A DNA stretch of 13,286 bases from NCBI GenBank assembly GCA_003489505.1, contig DNMA01000175.1:1-13286 (forward strand). Reading direction: 5' to 3'. The translations under genes were made by a program, and so were the position numbers. This stretch comes from Legionellales bacterium. Its GTDB lineage: Bacteria > Pseudomonadota > Gammaproteobacteria > Legionellales > Legionellaceae. The notes under the pieces are model-generated. The model was given only the letters and a program-made list of their open reading frames with translations. It was not told the DNA's origin and did no database searches. Positions 7,101-13,286 of the stretch are shown piece by piece; the stretch's first letter is position 1, and every line of letters starts with the position of its first letter.

Positions 7101-8278
7101 CAAGCTATCAAAAAAACCTAAAAATTTTACCTTGGGTTGCTGCTTGCACCTCTTTTGAAGCACTTTTTCCCTTTTTTGTCATTTATGAAAAAAGCTGTGG
7201 ATTAAGCTATTTCCAAATTTTCATCACCCAGGTGGTATTTGCATTATCGGTTATATTATTGGATATACCACTGGGTGTCATGGCAGATATCTATGGACGA
7301 CGCAAACTTCTTTTCATCGGGCAAATATTTTTTTGTTTCGCCATCAGTCTATTTTTTTTATGGCCTTTTTTTTCCGGATTTTTATTAGGCGAATTCTTCT
7401 TAGCCCTTTCATTTGCAGCACGAACAGGAGTAGATACCTCCTTATTATTTGAAACCACGAAACATTTAGGTATTGAAGAAAGTTACTGTGAAGAAGAAGG
7501 TAAATATCAATCCTATGCAAGGTATTCTGAAGGATTGTCAGCCGTTTTGGGTGGTTTTGCTGCTACAGTATCCTTAACTATGCCAGCTTTTTTGACCTGG
7601 CTTGTTTCTTTTCCTGCGATTTTTCTTGGATATTTTCTTTATGAAGAAAAATTAACAACGGATGCCTCATTATCAGAAAAAATCAGCTCGAAATTAAAAA
7701 CTCAAATTCAATTAATAAAAAACTTCTTATTAAATTCTAAACACAATTTTCTTTGGATTTTCCTGTATTCAGGAACTTTAAGTGCGGTGATTATCAATAT
7801 ATTTTGGTTGATGCAGGTTTTTTTTAAAACCTATCAAGTGAATTTAGTGTTAATTGGTGCTCTTTCTTTCATTTATCAAATCAGTAGTGGATTTGTAGCA
7901 AGCAAATCATCGCAATTTGCAAAACATCATCAATTAATTTTTTGGCTGTTACCCACTTTACTACAAATCATGATCATAGCTTTGGGTGTAACAAATAGCG
8001 CTTGGCTTTTTCCATTCTTTTTTTTAGCATCCATTACTTTTGGTATCAAAATCACGTTTATCTATAATTTATTACACCCCAAGGTAGATGATAATATTCG
8101 AGCGGGCTTAATGAGTATTGACTCATTAAGTACCAGACTTATTTTTGTTTTAATTGCGCTACCTCTGGGTTGGATTTTAGATAATATTTCATTAAATATG
8201 GGATTTTGGTTTCTTGGCATTCCTAATCTTTTTGCAATTTGGATTGTCTTGAGTGGCAAACTCAAGTTTTTTAATTAG
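7082..8278 (+). CDS. MFS transporter
   Basis: This 398-residue protein has the length and hydrophobic pattern of a 12-segment major facilitator carrier. Motif A between segments 2 and 3 is GVMADIYGRRK (65-75), with Asp69, Gly72 and Arg73 conserved. A charged central loop (about 188-222) splits the two halves. A segment ARTGVDTSLLFETT (113-126) parallels the GAxxALLYD-type stretch seen in several bacterial MFS efflux proteins. Substrate is not readable; drug or metabolite export is the usual guess. The start overlaps the exported-protein gene by 19 nt, with a ribosome site GAAGAG (7065-7070) inside it. The last codons encode a transcription terminator. The gene ends only 10 nt from the convergent corA end. 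Confidence 0.88.
   Translation: MANKNLTSYQKNLKILPWVAACTSFEALFPFFVIYEKSCGLSYFQIFITQVVFALSVILLDIPLGVMADIYGRRKLLFIGQIFFCFAISLFFLWPFFSGFLLGEFFLALSFAARTGVDTSLLFETTKHLGIEESYCEEEGKYQSYARYSEGLSAVLGGFAATVSLTMPAFLTWLVSFPAIFLGYFLYEEKLTTDASLSEKISSKLKTQIQLIKNFLLNSKHNFLWIFLYSGTLSAVIINIFWLMQVFFKTYQVNLVLIGALSFIYQISSGFVASKSSQFAKHHQLIFWLLPTLLQIMIIALGVTNSAWLFPFFFLASITFGIKITFIYNLLHPKVDDNIRAGLMSIDSLSTRLIFVLIALPLGWILDNISLNMGFWFLGIPNLFAIWIVLSGKLKFFN
8248..8272 (+). terminator. Intrinsic terminator inside the end of the MFS coding region
   Basis: CTTGAGT (8248-8254) and ACTCAAG (8260-8266) form a perfect 7-bp stem with a 5-nt loop, followed directly by six T (8267-8272). The hairpin encodes Leu-Ser-Gly-Lys-Leu-Lys and the T-run encodes Phe-Phe; the stop is at 8276-8278. 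In the opposite direction the hairpin has no T-run, so it should act only on rightward transcription. Confidence 0.8.
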
Positions 8279-8288
8279 ATAGAGATTT

Positions 8289-9287
8289 TTAACTATCACC
8301 TAAATCAAATTTTTTGGTTCTCAATAACCAAGACATGCCAACGGCTAATGCTGTCATTCCAGCTAAAACAATAGTAAAACCTTTGGGATTGTTATAAAAA
8401 CCGACTTCAAAGTTCATTCCATAAATCCCACTAATAAAAGTAATGGGTATAAATATAGTGGCAAATTTAGTAATTAAAGCAATTGAGCGATTCATGACTG
8501 TATTGACACTAGATATATAAGTATCATGAATATTTGAAACCATATTTTGATAGAAATCTAAAGATTGTAAAGTGCGTTTAGCTTGTGCAAACATATTCTG
8601 AAAATATAACTTGGTATCAGGCCCAATCACAGCAGTATTAAATTTTGATAAGACATCTGAAATATCCATGATGGGTAATAATATCTTTCTTAACATTAAA
8701 AAATCACGACGCAAAAAGTATAAATCCTTTAAATTAATTTTTTTAGGATCAGAAATTAAATAATCCTCAATTGTTTCCAAGTTATCAATACTATCGTCCA
8801 TCATATTGTAAAAATCATTTAAAATACTTTGTAATAAATAATAAAGTGCTTTATCCAATTGCGGATGGGATGATTTTAAAAGGAATTTTTCAACGAATTG
8901 ATTGACATTAAATTGAATCTGCTTGGGACAAATGATTAAAACCATTTCATGATTAAAAATCAAACTCATTTTACTAGATTTTAATTCTATTCTTTCATTT
9001 TTTTTATCCACAAAGGATAGTACACAAAAAATAGTATCATCAATGAATTCAATTTTCACGCGCTGGTTAGTAGAAAAAATATCTGAAATGATTAGGGGAT
9101 GAATATCAAGACTTTTTAAAAAATCATTGAGCGATTGATTAGCAATTTCATCTTGAACAAAGACCAACATTGAAGTGTTTTTTTCTTGAAATGAACGAAT
9201 ATCGTCAAAACTTAATTTTTTTAAAACTTCAATTTGTTCATGCTGATAAATAACAGCTTCAATCGGTGGTGTTTTCATCGTTAGCAT
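8289..9287 (-). CDS. corA: CorA-family Mg2+/divalent cation channel
   Basis: CorA proteins are pentameric inner-membrane channels for Mg2+ (also Co2+ or Ni2+). The 332-residue length, a long soluble N-terminal region with a coiled-coil-like stretch (about 145-270), and two C-terminal membrane segments (about 271-289 and 303-322) fit. The signature GMN is at 290-292 within GIYGMNFEVGF. The MPE loop that often follows GMN in CorA is replaced here by VGFYNNPKGF, so ion preference could differ. The start is uncertain: ATG at 9287 and ATG at 9278 are in frame, and neither has a clear ribosome site, although GGA about 8 nt before the second slightly favours 9278. Either start lies inside the end of the nagZ-like gene, so translation is likely coupled. 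Confidence 0.9.
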   Translation of the reverse strand: MLTMKTPPIEAVIYQHEQIEVLKKLSFDDIRSFQEKNTSMLVFVQDEIANQSLNDFLKSLDIHPLIISDIFSTNQRVKIEFIDDTIFCVLSFVDKKNERIELKSSKMSLIFNHEMVLIICPKQIQFNVNQFVEKFLLKSSHPQLDKALYYLLQSILNDFYNMMDDSIDNLETIEDYLISDPKKINLKDLYFLRRDFLMLRKILLPIMDISDVLSKFNTAVIGPDTKLYFQNMFAQAKRTLQSLDFYQNMVSNIHDTYISSVNTVMNRSIALITKFATIFIPITFISGIYGMNFEVGFYNNPKGFTIVLAGMTALAVGMSWLLRTKKFDLGDS

Positions 9288-10341
9288 CCATTCTTAATTG
9301 TTTATGAAAAGCAATTCTTTCATAAGCCGCATCAATATGATTTTCTTGAATACGTCCTATTTTAACCATTTTCTCTATTATATTTATAATTTCAGCTGGT
9401 GTATCCCATCCCAGTTGATTACAAAACATGACAATATCTGCACCGGCTTCAATCGTATAAACTAATGCATCTTCTTTTGAATAATTTTTGGCTATCGCAT
9501 ACATCTGTAAATCATCACTGATAATTAATCCCTGATAATTTAAACGTTTTCTTAATATATCCGTTAAAACAGTTTTAGATAAAGTTGCAGGCAAACCGGA
9601 GCTATCTAACTCACGATTGATAACATGTGCTGTCATAATACACTCGACTAAACCTGGCTTTTCTAGCAAAGACTCATAAGGAATCATCTCTTGATAAGAG
9701 AAAGTTGATGTGACATCAACAAATCCTTCATGTGAATCACCTTGAGCGCTACCATGTCCTGGAAAGTGTTTTAAACAACCCATCAAACCATATTCTTTTA
9801 ATACATCAAGATACTCTTCCGCCATTTGGATGACTTCTTCTGGAGAATCAGAAAAACAGCGACCCAAAGGACCAAAAATACCTTCACTGGGTGATAAGTT
9901 CAAATCCACAACTGGAGCAAAATTTAAATCAAAGCCGAGTTTTTTTAATAAAGCAGCCGATCGCTGCCAAATCAAATGACGTTGTTGAATAGTCATTTTT
10001 TTATACTCTTCAGCTCTGGGAAGTTGCTCATAGGTTTTTAATTTTGACAGTCTATCAACTCGTCCACCTTCCACATCGATACTCAGCATCAATGGCAATT
10101 GTGTGGGATGTTTTTTTTGATAATAGTCTTTAATATTTCGATTTAAAATTTCCAGCTGTTCGAGAGACAGTATATTTTTACCATAAGCTTTTTGATGACA
10201 ATCATAATCAAACTCAATTAACCAGCCGAGACCATCTTGAGAATCGAGCCAATTTTTTAACTCATGGCAGTCCGACCATTGTGCACCATTAAAACCAAAA
10301 CAAAGCATCTGGGCAATTTTTTGACGTAAATTTAAACTCAT
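9259..10341 (-). CDS. nagZ: GH3 beta-N-acetylhexosaminidase, NagZ-like
   Basis: NagZ removes N-acetylglucosamine from anhydromuropeptides during peptidoglycan recycling in the cytoplasm. The 360-residue product has no signal peptide, has the GH3 opening LRQKIAQMLCFGF (5-17), the substrate-loop motif KHFPGHG (191-197) followed by GDSH (201-204) whose His204 is the expected general acid/base, and SDDLQM (275-280) whose Asp276 is the expected nucleophile. SIDVEGGRVDRL (87-98) is also typical. It is slightly longer than most proteobacterial NagZ (about 340), mainly at the C-terminus. The start has a good ribosome site (AGGGA, 6 nt spacing) and overlaps the previous gene as ATGA; its own end overlaps corA by 29 nt. 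Some GH3 relatives have other sugar specificities, so the exact substrate is inferred. Confidence 0.88.
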   Translation of the reverse strand: MSLNLRQKIAQMLCFGFNGAQWSDCHELKNWLDSQDGLGWLIEFDYDCHQKAYGKNILSLEQLEILNRNIKDYYQKKHPTQLPLMLSIDVEGGRVDRLSKLKTYEQLPRAEEYKKMTIQQRHLIWQRSAALLKKLGFDLNFAPVVDLNLSPSEGIFGPLGRCFSDSPEEVIQMAEEYLDVLKEYGLMGCLKHFPGHGSAQGDSHEGFVDVTSTFSYQEMIPYESLLEKPGLVECIMTAHVINRELDSSGLPATLSKTVLTDILRKRLNYQGLIISDDLQMYAIAKNYSKEDALVYTIEAGADIVMFCNQLGWDTPAEIINIIEKMVKIGRIQENHIDAAYERIAFHKQLRMDANDENTTD

Positions 10342-10805
10342 TTTGATTCCCTAATGCTATTTTTGATATCTGGGATATTAGACTTATCACAGCCACAATT
10401 GGTGACATCACCAGGTGGTGATGGTACTTTTGCAAAATCTCCCGGGATGCATACATCAATTGACCAAATCGCACCTTCTTGAGGTGGCGAAGAAGGCAAA
10501 CTGATTTTTGCCAAACTCGAAAAATCTTTTTTATCATCACCTTCCCAAATCGCTGGTGAAAACGATACGGTTTTATTAAATATTTGTCCTGGTTGGCATT
10601 CAAATTTTTCTCTCACCCACATGTCACCAGCAGGCAAATCAATTTCTAATTGATTTTGATGAGTACGCATATCAATCAATTTCAAATGCACCTGATAATC
10701 TTTCCAACATTGTCCTTTCACAAAGGTGACATAACACTCAACTGCATGTAATGGCACGACAAAACCTAAGAAGCCAAATAAACAGATGGTTTTGAAAAAT
10801 TGCAT
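10338..10805 (-). CDS. Exported six-cysteine protein, function unknown
   Basis: The 155-residue product begins with a Sec signal peptide (Lys5, hydrophobic core 7-19, likely cut after LHA at residue 21). The mature part, about 134 residues, has six cysteines at 24, 33, 70, 119, 137 and 139, an even number that suggests three disulfides and an oxidising location (periplasm or outside). Residues 103-134 are Pro-rich; the tail CGCDKSN then a charged end may be flexible. I recognise no family. It starts 13 nt after the dnaQ stop with a good GAGGG ribosome site, and its stop overlaps the nagZ-like start by 4 nt (ATGA), so coupled translation is likely. The context hints at a cell-envelope role, but that is inference. 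Confidence 0.82.
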   Translation of the reverse strand: MQFFKTICLFGFLGFVVPLHAVECYVTFVKGQCWKDYQVHLKLIDMRTHQNQLEIDLPAGDMWVREKFECQPGQIFNKTVSFSPAIWEGDDKKDFSSLAKISLPSSPPQEGAIWSIDVCIPGDFAKVPSPPGDVTNCGCDKSNIPDIKNSIRESK

Positions 10806-10818
10806 AAGTTCCCTCTCG

Positions 10819-11505
10819 TTACTCGTTCCAAATCACTTTGCCAGATTTTTTTTCAATCTGACTCAAAATAGCCTGATGCGCATTCATCTCTTTTTCACTA
10901 GCCATAATAACTGGCGATTGACTATATAAACTTATTTCTGGTGTTGACAGTGCACTATGGGCTTGTTCAGAAAAATCCATTTTCTTTTGGCCAGATGTCA
11001 TGACCATATAAACATCAGCAAGAAGCTGGGCATCTAATAAAGCACCATGTAGCACCCTATCACTGGAGTCAATTTGATAGCGTTTACACAAAGCATCTAA
11101 ATTGTTTTTCTGTCCAGGATGTTTTTTTCTAGCCATCTCTAAAGTGTCAATGACTTTACAAAATCGTTCTATTCGAATATTAGATGATAAGCGTGCTAAT
11201 TCAGCATTTAAAAATCCAACGTCAAAAGTTGCATTATGAATGATTAACTCCGCACCTTGAATAAACTCTAAAAACTCATCTTTGATTTCAGAAAATAAGG
11301 GTTTATCTGCAAGAAATTCATCACTTAAGCCATGAACTCGAAAAGCACCTTCATCAACCTTGCGCTTTGGATTAATATAACGATGAAAATGTTTACCCGT
11401 TAAACGTCTATCGACTAGCTCCACACAGCCAATCTCAATAAGACGATGGCCTTGCTCATGTCCTATACCTGTTGTTTCTGTATCAAGGATAATTTGACGT
11501 TCCAC
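10819..11505 (-). CDS. dnaQ: DNA polymerase III epsilon subunit (3'-5' proofreading exonuclease)
   Basis: Epsilon proofreads for the replicative polymerase core. All DEDDh residues are visible: Asp8 and Glu10 in LDTETTG (Exo I), Asp95 in HNATFDVGF (Exo II), His153 and Asp158 in VLHGALLDAQ (Exo III). After the nuclease domain QKKMDF (173-178) fits the Qxx(M/L)xF beta-clamp binding motif, in the same place as QTSMAF in E. coli. The last 40 or so residues match the alpha-binding tail in position. The length, 228, is near E. coli's 243. The start is GTG, with GGAG (11514-11511) 5 nt upstream, and its first G is the last base of the rnhA stop. In E. coli dnaQ and rnhA are divergent; here they are co-oriented and overlapping. 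Confidence 0.97.
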   Translation of the reverse strand: MERQIILDTETTGIGHEQGHRLIEIGCVELVDRRLTGKHFHRYINPKRKVDEGAFRVHGLSDEFLADKPLFSEIKDEFLEFIQGAELIIHNATFDVGFLNAELARLSSNIRIERFCKVIDTLEMARKKHPGQKNNLDALCKRYQIDSSDRVLHGALLDAQLLADVYMVMTSGQKKMDFSEQAHSALSTPEISLYSQSPVIMASEKEMNAHQAILSQIEKKSGKVIWNE

Positions 11506-11945
11506 TATTGCTCCAATCCTATATCAATTGCCAGTCTTGCAAGTTGATCAGCACGTTCATTCAATTCATGTCCCGCATGGCCTTTTACCCAATGCCAATG
11601 CACTTCATGATTTTTTGAAATATTATCTAAAGCCATCCATAAATCTTGGTTTTTAATCGGTTTTTTATCAGCACCGACCCAACCATTACGGCGCCAATTA
11701 AATATCCAAGCAGACATTCCTTGTTTAACATACTGCGAATCCGTGTAGAGTTCTACAATACAGTTTCTTTTTAAGACCTTTAAAGCCTCAACAGCTGCCA
11801 TAAGTTCCATGCGGTTGTTGGTTGTATAAGCCTCATAACCCGATACAGTTTTTTCAATATCCTTATACATTAAAATAGCACCCCAGCCACCAGGGCCTGG
11901 ATTACCACGGCATGCTCCATCGGTATAAACCACGACTTTATTCAT
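11505..11945 (-). CDS. rnhA: Ribonuclease HI
   Basis: RNase HI cuts the RNA strand of RNA-DNA hybrids, clearing R-loops and primers. The 146-residue protein keeps every catalytic residue, one position earlier than in E. coli: Asp9 ([16 protein letters not shown]), Glu47 (NNRMEL), Asp69 (YTDSQYV), His123 (VKGHAG) and Asp133 (RADQLA). The basic handle region (RRNGW, 85-89, and KKPIKNQ, 94-100) is present. It is the first gene of the leftward unit that continues through dnaQ to corA, with a strong extended -10 promoter just upstream. The ribosome site, AAGAAAG, is modest. Confidence 0.97.
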   Translation of the reverse strand: MNKVVVYTDGACRGNPGPGGWGAILMYKDIEKTVSGYEAYTTNNRMELMAAVEALKVLKRNCIVELYTDSQYVKQGMSAWIFNWRRNGWVGADKKPIKNQDLWMALDNISKNHEVHWHWVKGHAGHELNERADQLARLAIDIGLEQ

Positions 11946-11974
11946 AAATCTTTCTTGTGCTTATTCATGAAAAC

Positions 11975-11983
11975 ATTATATCA
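11975..11983 (-). promoter_or_regulatory. Extended -10 promoter for rnhA-dnaQ and the genes beyond
   Basis: On the minus strand TGATATAAT is a perfect extended -10 (TGn plus TATAAT). The -35 position at 17 nt spacing (ATGCAA, 12003-11998) is poor, as is common where the TGn is present. Transcription would start near 11968, about 23 nt before the rnhA ATG. Confidence 0.6.
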
Positions 11984-12025
11984 AGTTTCTTAGCAATTTG
12001 CATGAGTCCTCAGTCAACATCAAAC

Positions 12026-12048
12026 TGACAAATTGTCATAAAAATGAC
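12026..12048. promoter_or_regulatory. Nested inverted repeats, possible operator
   Basis: TGACAAATTGTCA (12026-12038) is a perfect palindrome with 6-nt arms around one base. It overlaps a second inverted repeat, GTCAT (12035-12039) and ATGAC (12044-12048). The cluster lies directly against the -35 box of the transporter promoter and about 45 nt beyond the rnhA -10, where a repressor or activator would be expected. No regulator gene is in the window. Confidence 0.4.
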
Positions 12049-12076
12049 TTGTCGCAGAAATTAGTTGTGATAGGAT
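12049..12076 (+). promoter_or_regulatory. Candidate promoter for the POT transporter gene
   Basis: TTGTCG (12049-12054, 4 of 6) and TAGGAT (12071-12076, 4 of 6) are 16 nt apart, and TGA directly before the latter gives an extended -10. Transcription would start near 12083. The ribosome site AAGG (12096-12099) precedes the ATG at 12106 by 6 nt. Confidence 0.45.
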
Positions 12077-12105
12077 AGTGAAAATTTTTAATGAAAAGGT
12101 ACGCC

Positions 12106-13286
12106 ATGGAAAAAAACCTTCATCATCCCAAAACATTGCCTGTCTTTTTTTTAACAGAATTGTGGGAACGGTACGGTTTCTATGTTGTTCAAACTTTATT
12201 AGCGATTTATTTAGTACTTCATTTCCAATGGCCAGATAAACAAGTTTATGCCTTAATTGGTTCTTTTACTGCCTTAACCTATTTATCACCTTTTGTGGGT
12301 GGCTTTATTGCAGATAAATATTTAGGTCAAAAAGCCTCCGTGTTACTTGGAGCCTTTATTCTCCTGGTTAGTTATATTATCTTAAGCTTTAGTAGTCAAA
12401 TTCCAACGCTGATTACCGCCCTTTCTTCCATTGCAGTTGGCACCGGTTTATTAAAGCCGAACATCGCTTCATTGCTCGGAAACCAATATCCCGATGATTG
12501 CACCTTAAGAGAAAATGGGTTTACCATTTTCTATTTAGGTATTACTACAGGTATTATTTTAGGGACAACACTTCCCAGTGTTTTCAATCAATACTTTGGA
12601 TGGCAAGTTGCTTTTTTAAGTGCCGCCATTGGCTTAGGCTTTTCTATCATTACTTTTAGCTATGGGATTCTAAAAAATAACATTGAAAACTATCCTTCAT
12701 CGCGCACTAAACAAATTTCCAATTATTTCAAATCCATCCTGATTTTATGTTTATTATTCCTATTGAATAAAGAAATCATGCTCAACACTAAGTTTGCCGA
12801 TATGGTCTTCCCTGGCATTAGCTTGATTGCCATTGGTTATATCTTATATAGCATGTTTACTGAAGATAAAACCCAGGCCAAAAGAACTTTAATTATTTTA
12901 TTCTTATGCACGATTTCTGTGATGTTTTGGTCCTTTTATTTTCAAATGTTTATGTCACTCACATTGTTTATTATTCGGGCGGTTGAATCAAAATTCTTAG
13001 GCATTGAGTTTACGCCACCTTATTATGTGGCCATTCAAAGCTTTGGTATGATTATCATTGGATATTTCCTGACACGTCATCCCAAACATCTATTATTAAG
13101 TGTTGAAGAACGAGCTACACAAATCATCAATAAGTTTATTTACGCCCTGGGTTTGATGTTGCTCAATTATTTATTGATTGATTGTATTTGTCATTTTACT
13201 GACCCCAGTCAAAAAATCTCTCCTTTAATGATAATTCCAGGCTATTTAATCATTTCAAAAGCAGAGCTTTTATTATCACCTATTGG
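12106..13286 (+). CDS. POT/PTR2-family proton-coupled peptide transporter (C-terminus outside window)
   Basis: The frame is open for 393 codons to the window edge; family members are about 480-510 residues, so roughly the last fifth is missing. Family marks are ELWERYGFY (18-26, the ExxER motif), the loop GGFIADKYLGQK (65-76), GTGLLKPNIASLLG (112-125, the PTR2 signature with Lys118) and SKAELLLSPIG at the end of the visible part. POT proteins import di- and tripeptides with protons across the inner membrane. Several usually conserved positions differ: Phe25 for the first Tyr of the YY pair, Thr147 for Asn in FYxxINxG, Phe279 for Glu in the FYEQ-type motif, and QSFGM in place of QSLNP. The substrate may therefore not be an ordinary peptide. 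It is transcribed divergently from rnhA. Confidence 0.92.
   Translation, partial: MEKNLHHPKTLPVFFLTELWERYGFYVVQTLLAIYLVLHFQWPDKQVYALIGSFTALTYLSPFVGGFIADKYLGQKASVLLGAFILLVSYIILSFSSQIPTLITALSSIAVGTGLLKPNIASLLGNQYPDDCTLRENGFTIFYLGITTGIILGTTLPSVFNQYFGWQVAFLSAAIGLGFSIITFSYGILKNNIENYPSSRTKQISNYFKSILILCLLFLLNKEIMLNTKFADMVFPGISLIAIGYILYSMFTEDKTQAKRTLIILFLCTISVMFWSFYFQMFMSLTLFIIRAVESKFLGIEFTPPYYVAIQSFGMIIIGYFLTRHPKHLLLSVEERATQIINKFIYALGLMLLNYLLIDCICHFTDPSQKISPLMIIPGYLIISKAELLLSPI

Noticed and set aside
8278..8297. Small inverted repeat GATAG/CTATC between the convergent genes as a terminator
   Set aside because: The stem is only 5 bp with a 10-nt loop and no T-run on either strand.
10289..10603. Minus-strand frame of 104 codons over the six-cysteine gene
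   Set aside because: It is an out-of-frame shadow; the signal peptide, ribosome site and ATGA overlap all support the other frame.

Overview
The window is AT-rich bacterial chromosome, coding almost end to end. The protein set (HslO, a YgfZ-type folate-binding protein, a co-oriented rnhA-dnaQ pair, NagZ-type GH3, CorA, a POT peptide transporter) points to a gammaproteobacterium. The very large helical-repeat protein, the small exported proteins and the AT-rich coding are reminiscent of the Legionella/Coxiella side of the class, but that placement is inference. No tRNA, rRNA, CRISPR array, insertion sequence, integrase or phage gene was seen.

Layout. At the left (1-1463, minus strand) hslO, the redox-activated chaperone Hsp33, is followed after 10 nt by the start of a YddA/SbmA-type ABC transporter that runs off the window edge. 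A 156-nt divergent promoter region separates hslO from a rightward block (1620-8278). This block holds a 1152-residue protein of unknown function; a short YgfZ; a 194-residue Q/P-rich, probably disordered protein with its own strong promoter; and an exported 152-residue protein whose gene overlaps an MFS transporter gene by 19 nt. The MFS gene carries its transcription terminator inside its last codons.

Convergent to it is a tightly packed leftward unit (11945 down to 8289): rnhA, dnaQ (GTG start, sharing 1 nt with the rnhA stop), an exported six-cysteine protein, a nagZ-like GH3 gene (ATGA overlap) and corA (29-nt overlap). It mixes replication/repair, cell-wall recycling and Mg2+ uptake and is probably driven by an extended -10 promoter ahead of rnhA. 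At the right edge a divergent POT-family transporter gene starts at 12106 and runs off the window; its promoter region has a perfect inverted repeat.

The most interesting item is the 1152-residue protein. From about residue 513 to 1080 it is built of some 16 degenerate units averaging about 36 residues, each with a Pro/Asn/Lys turn between two hydrophobic helices. They resemble ankyrin repeats with a shortened turn. I recognise no named family for it. Further points are a POT transporter lacking several family-signature residues, and small exported proteins of unknown function tied by gene overlap or tight packing to a transporter and to a cell-wall enzyme.
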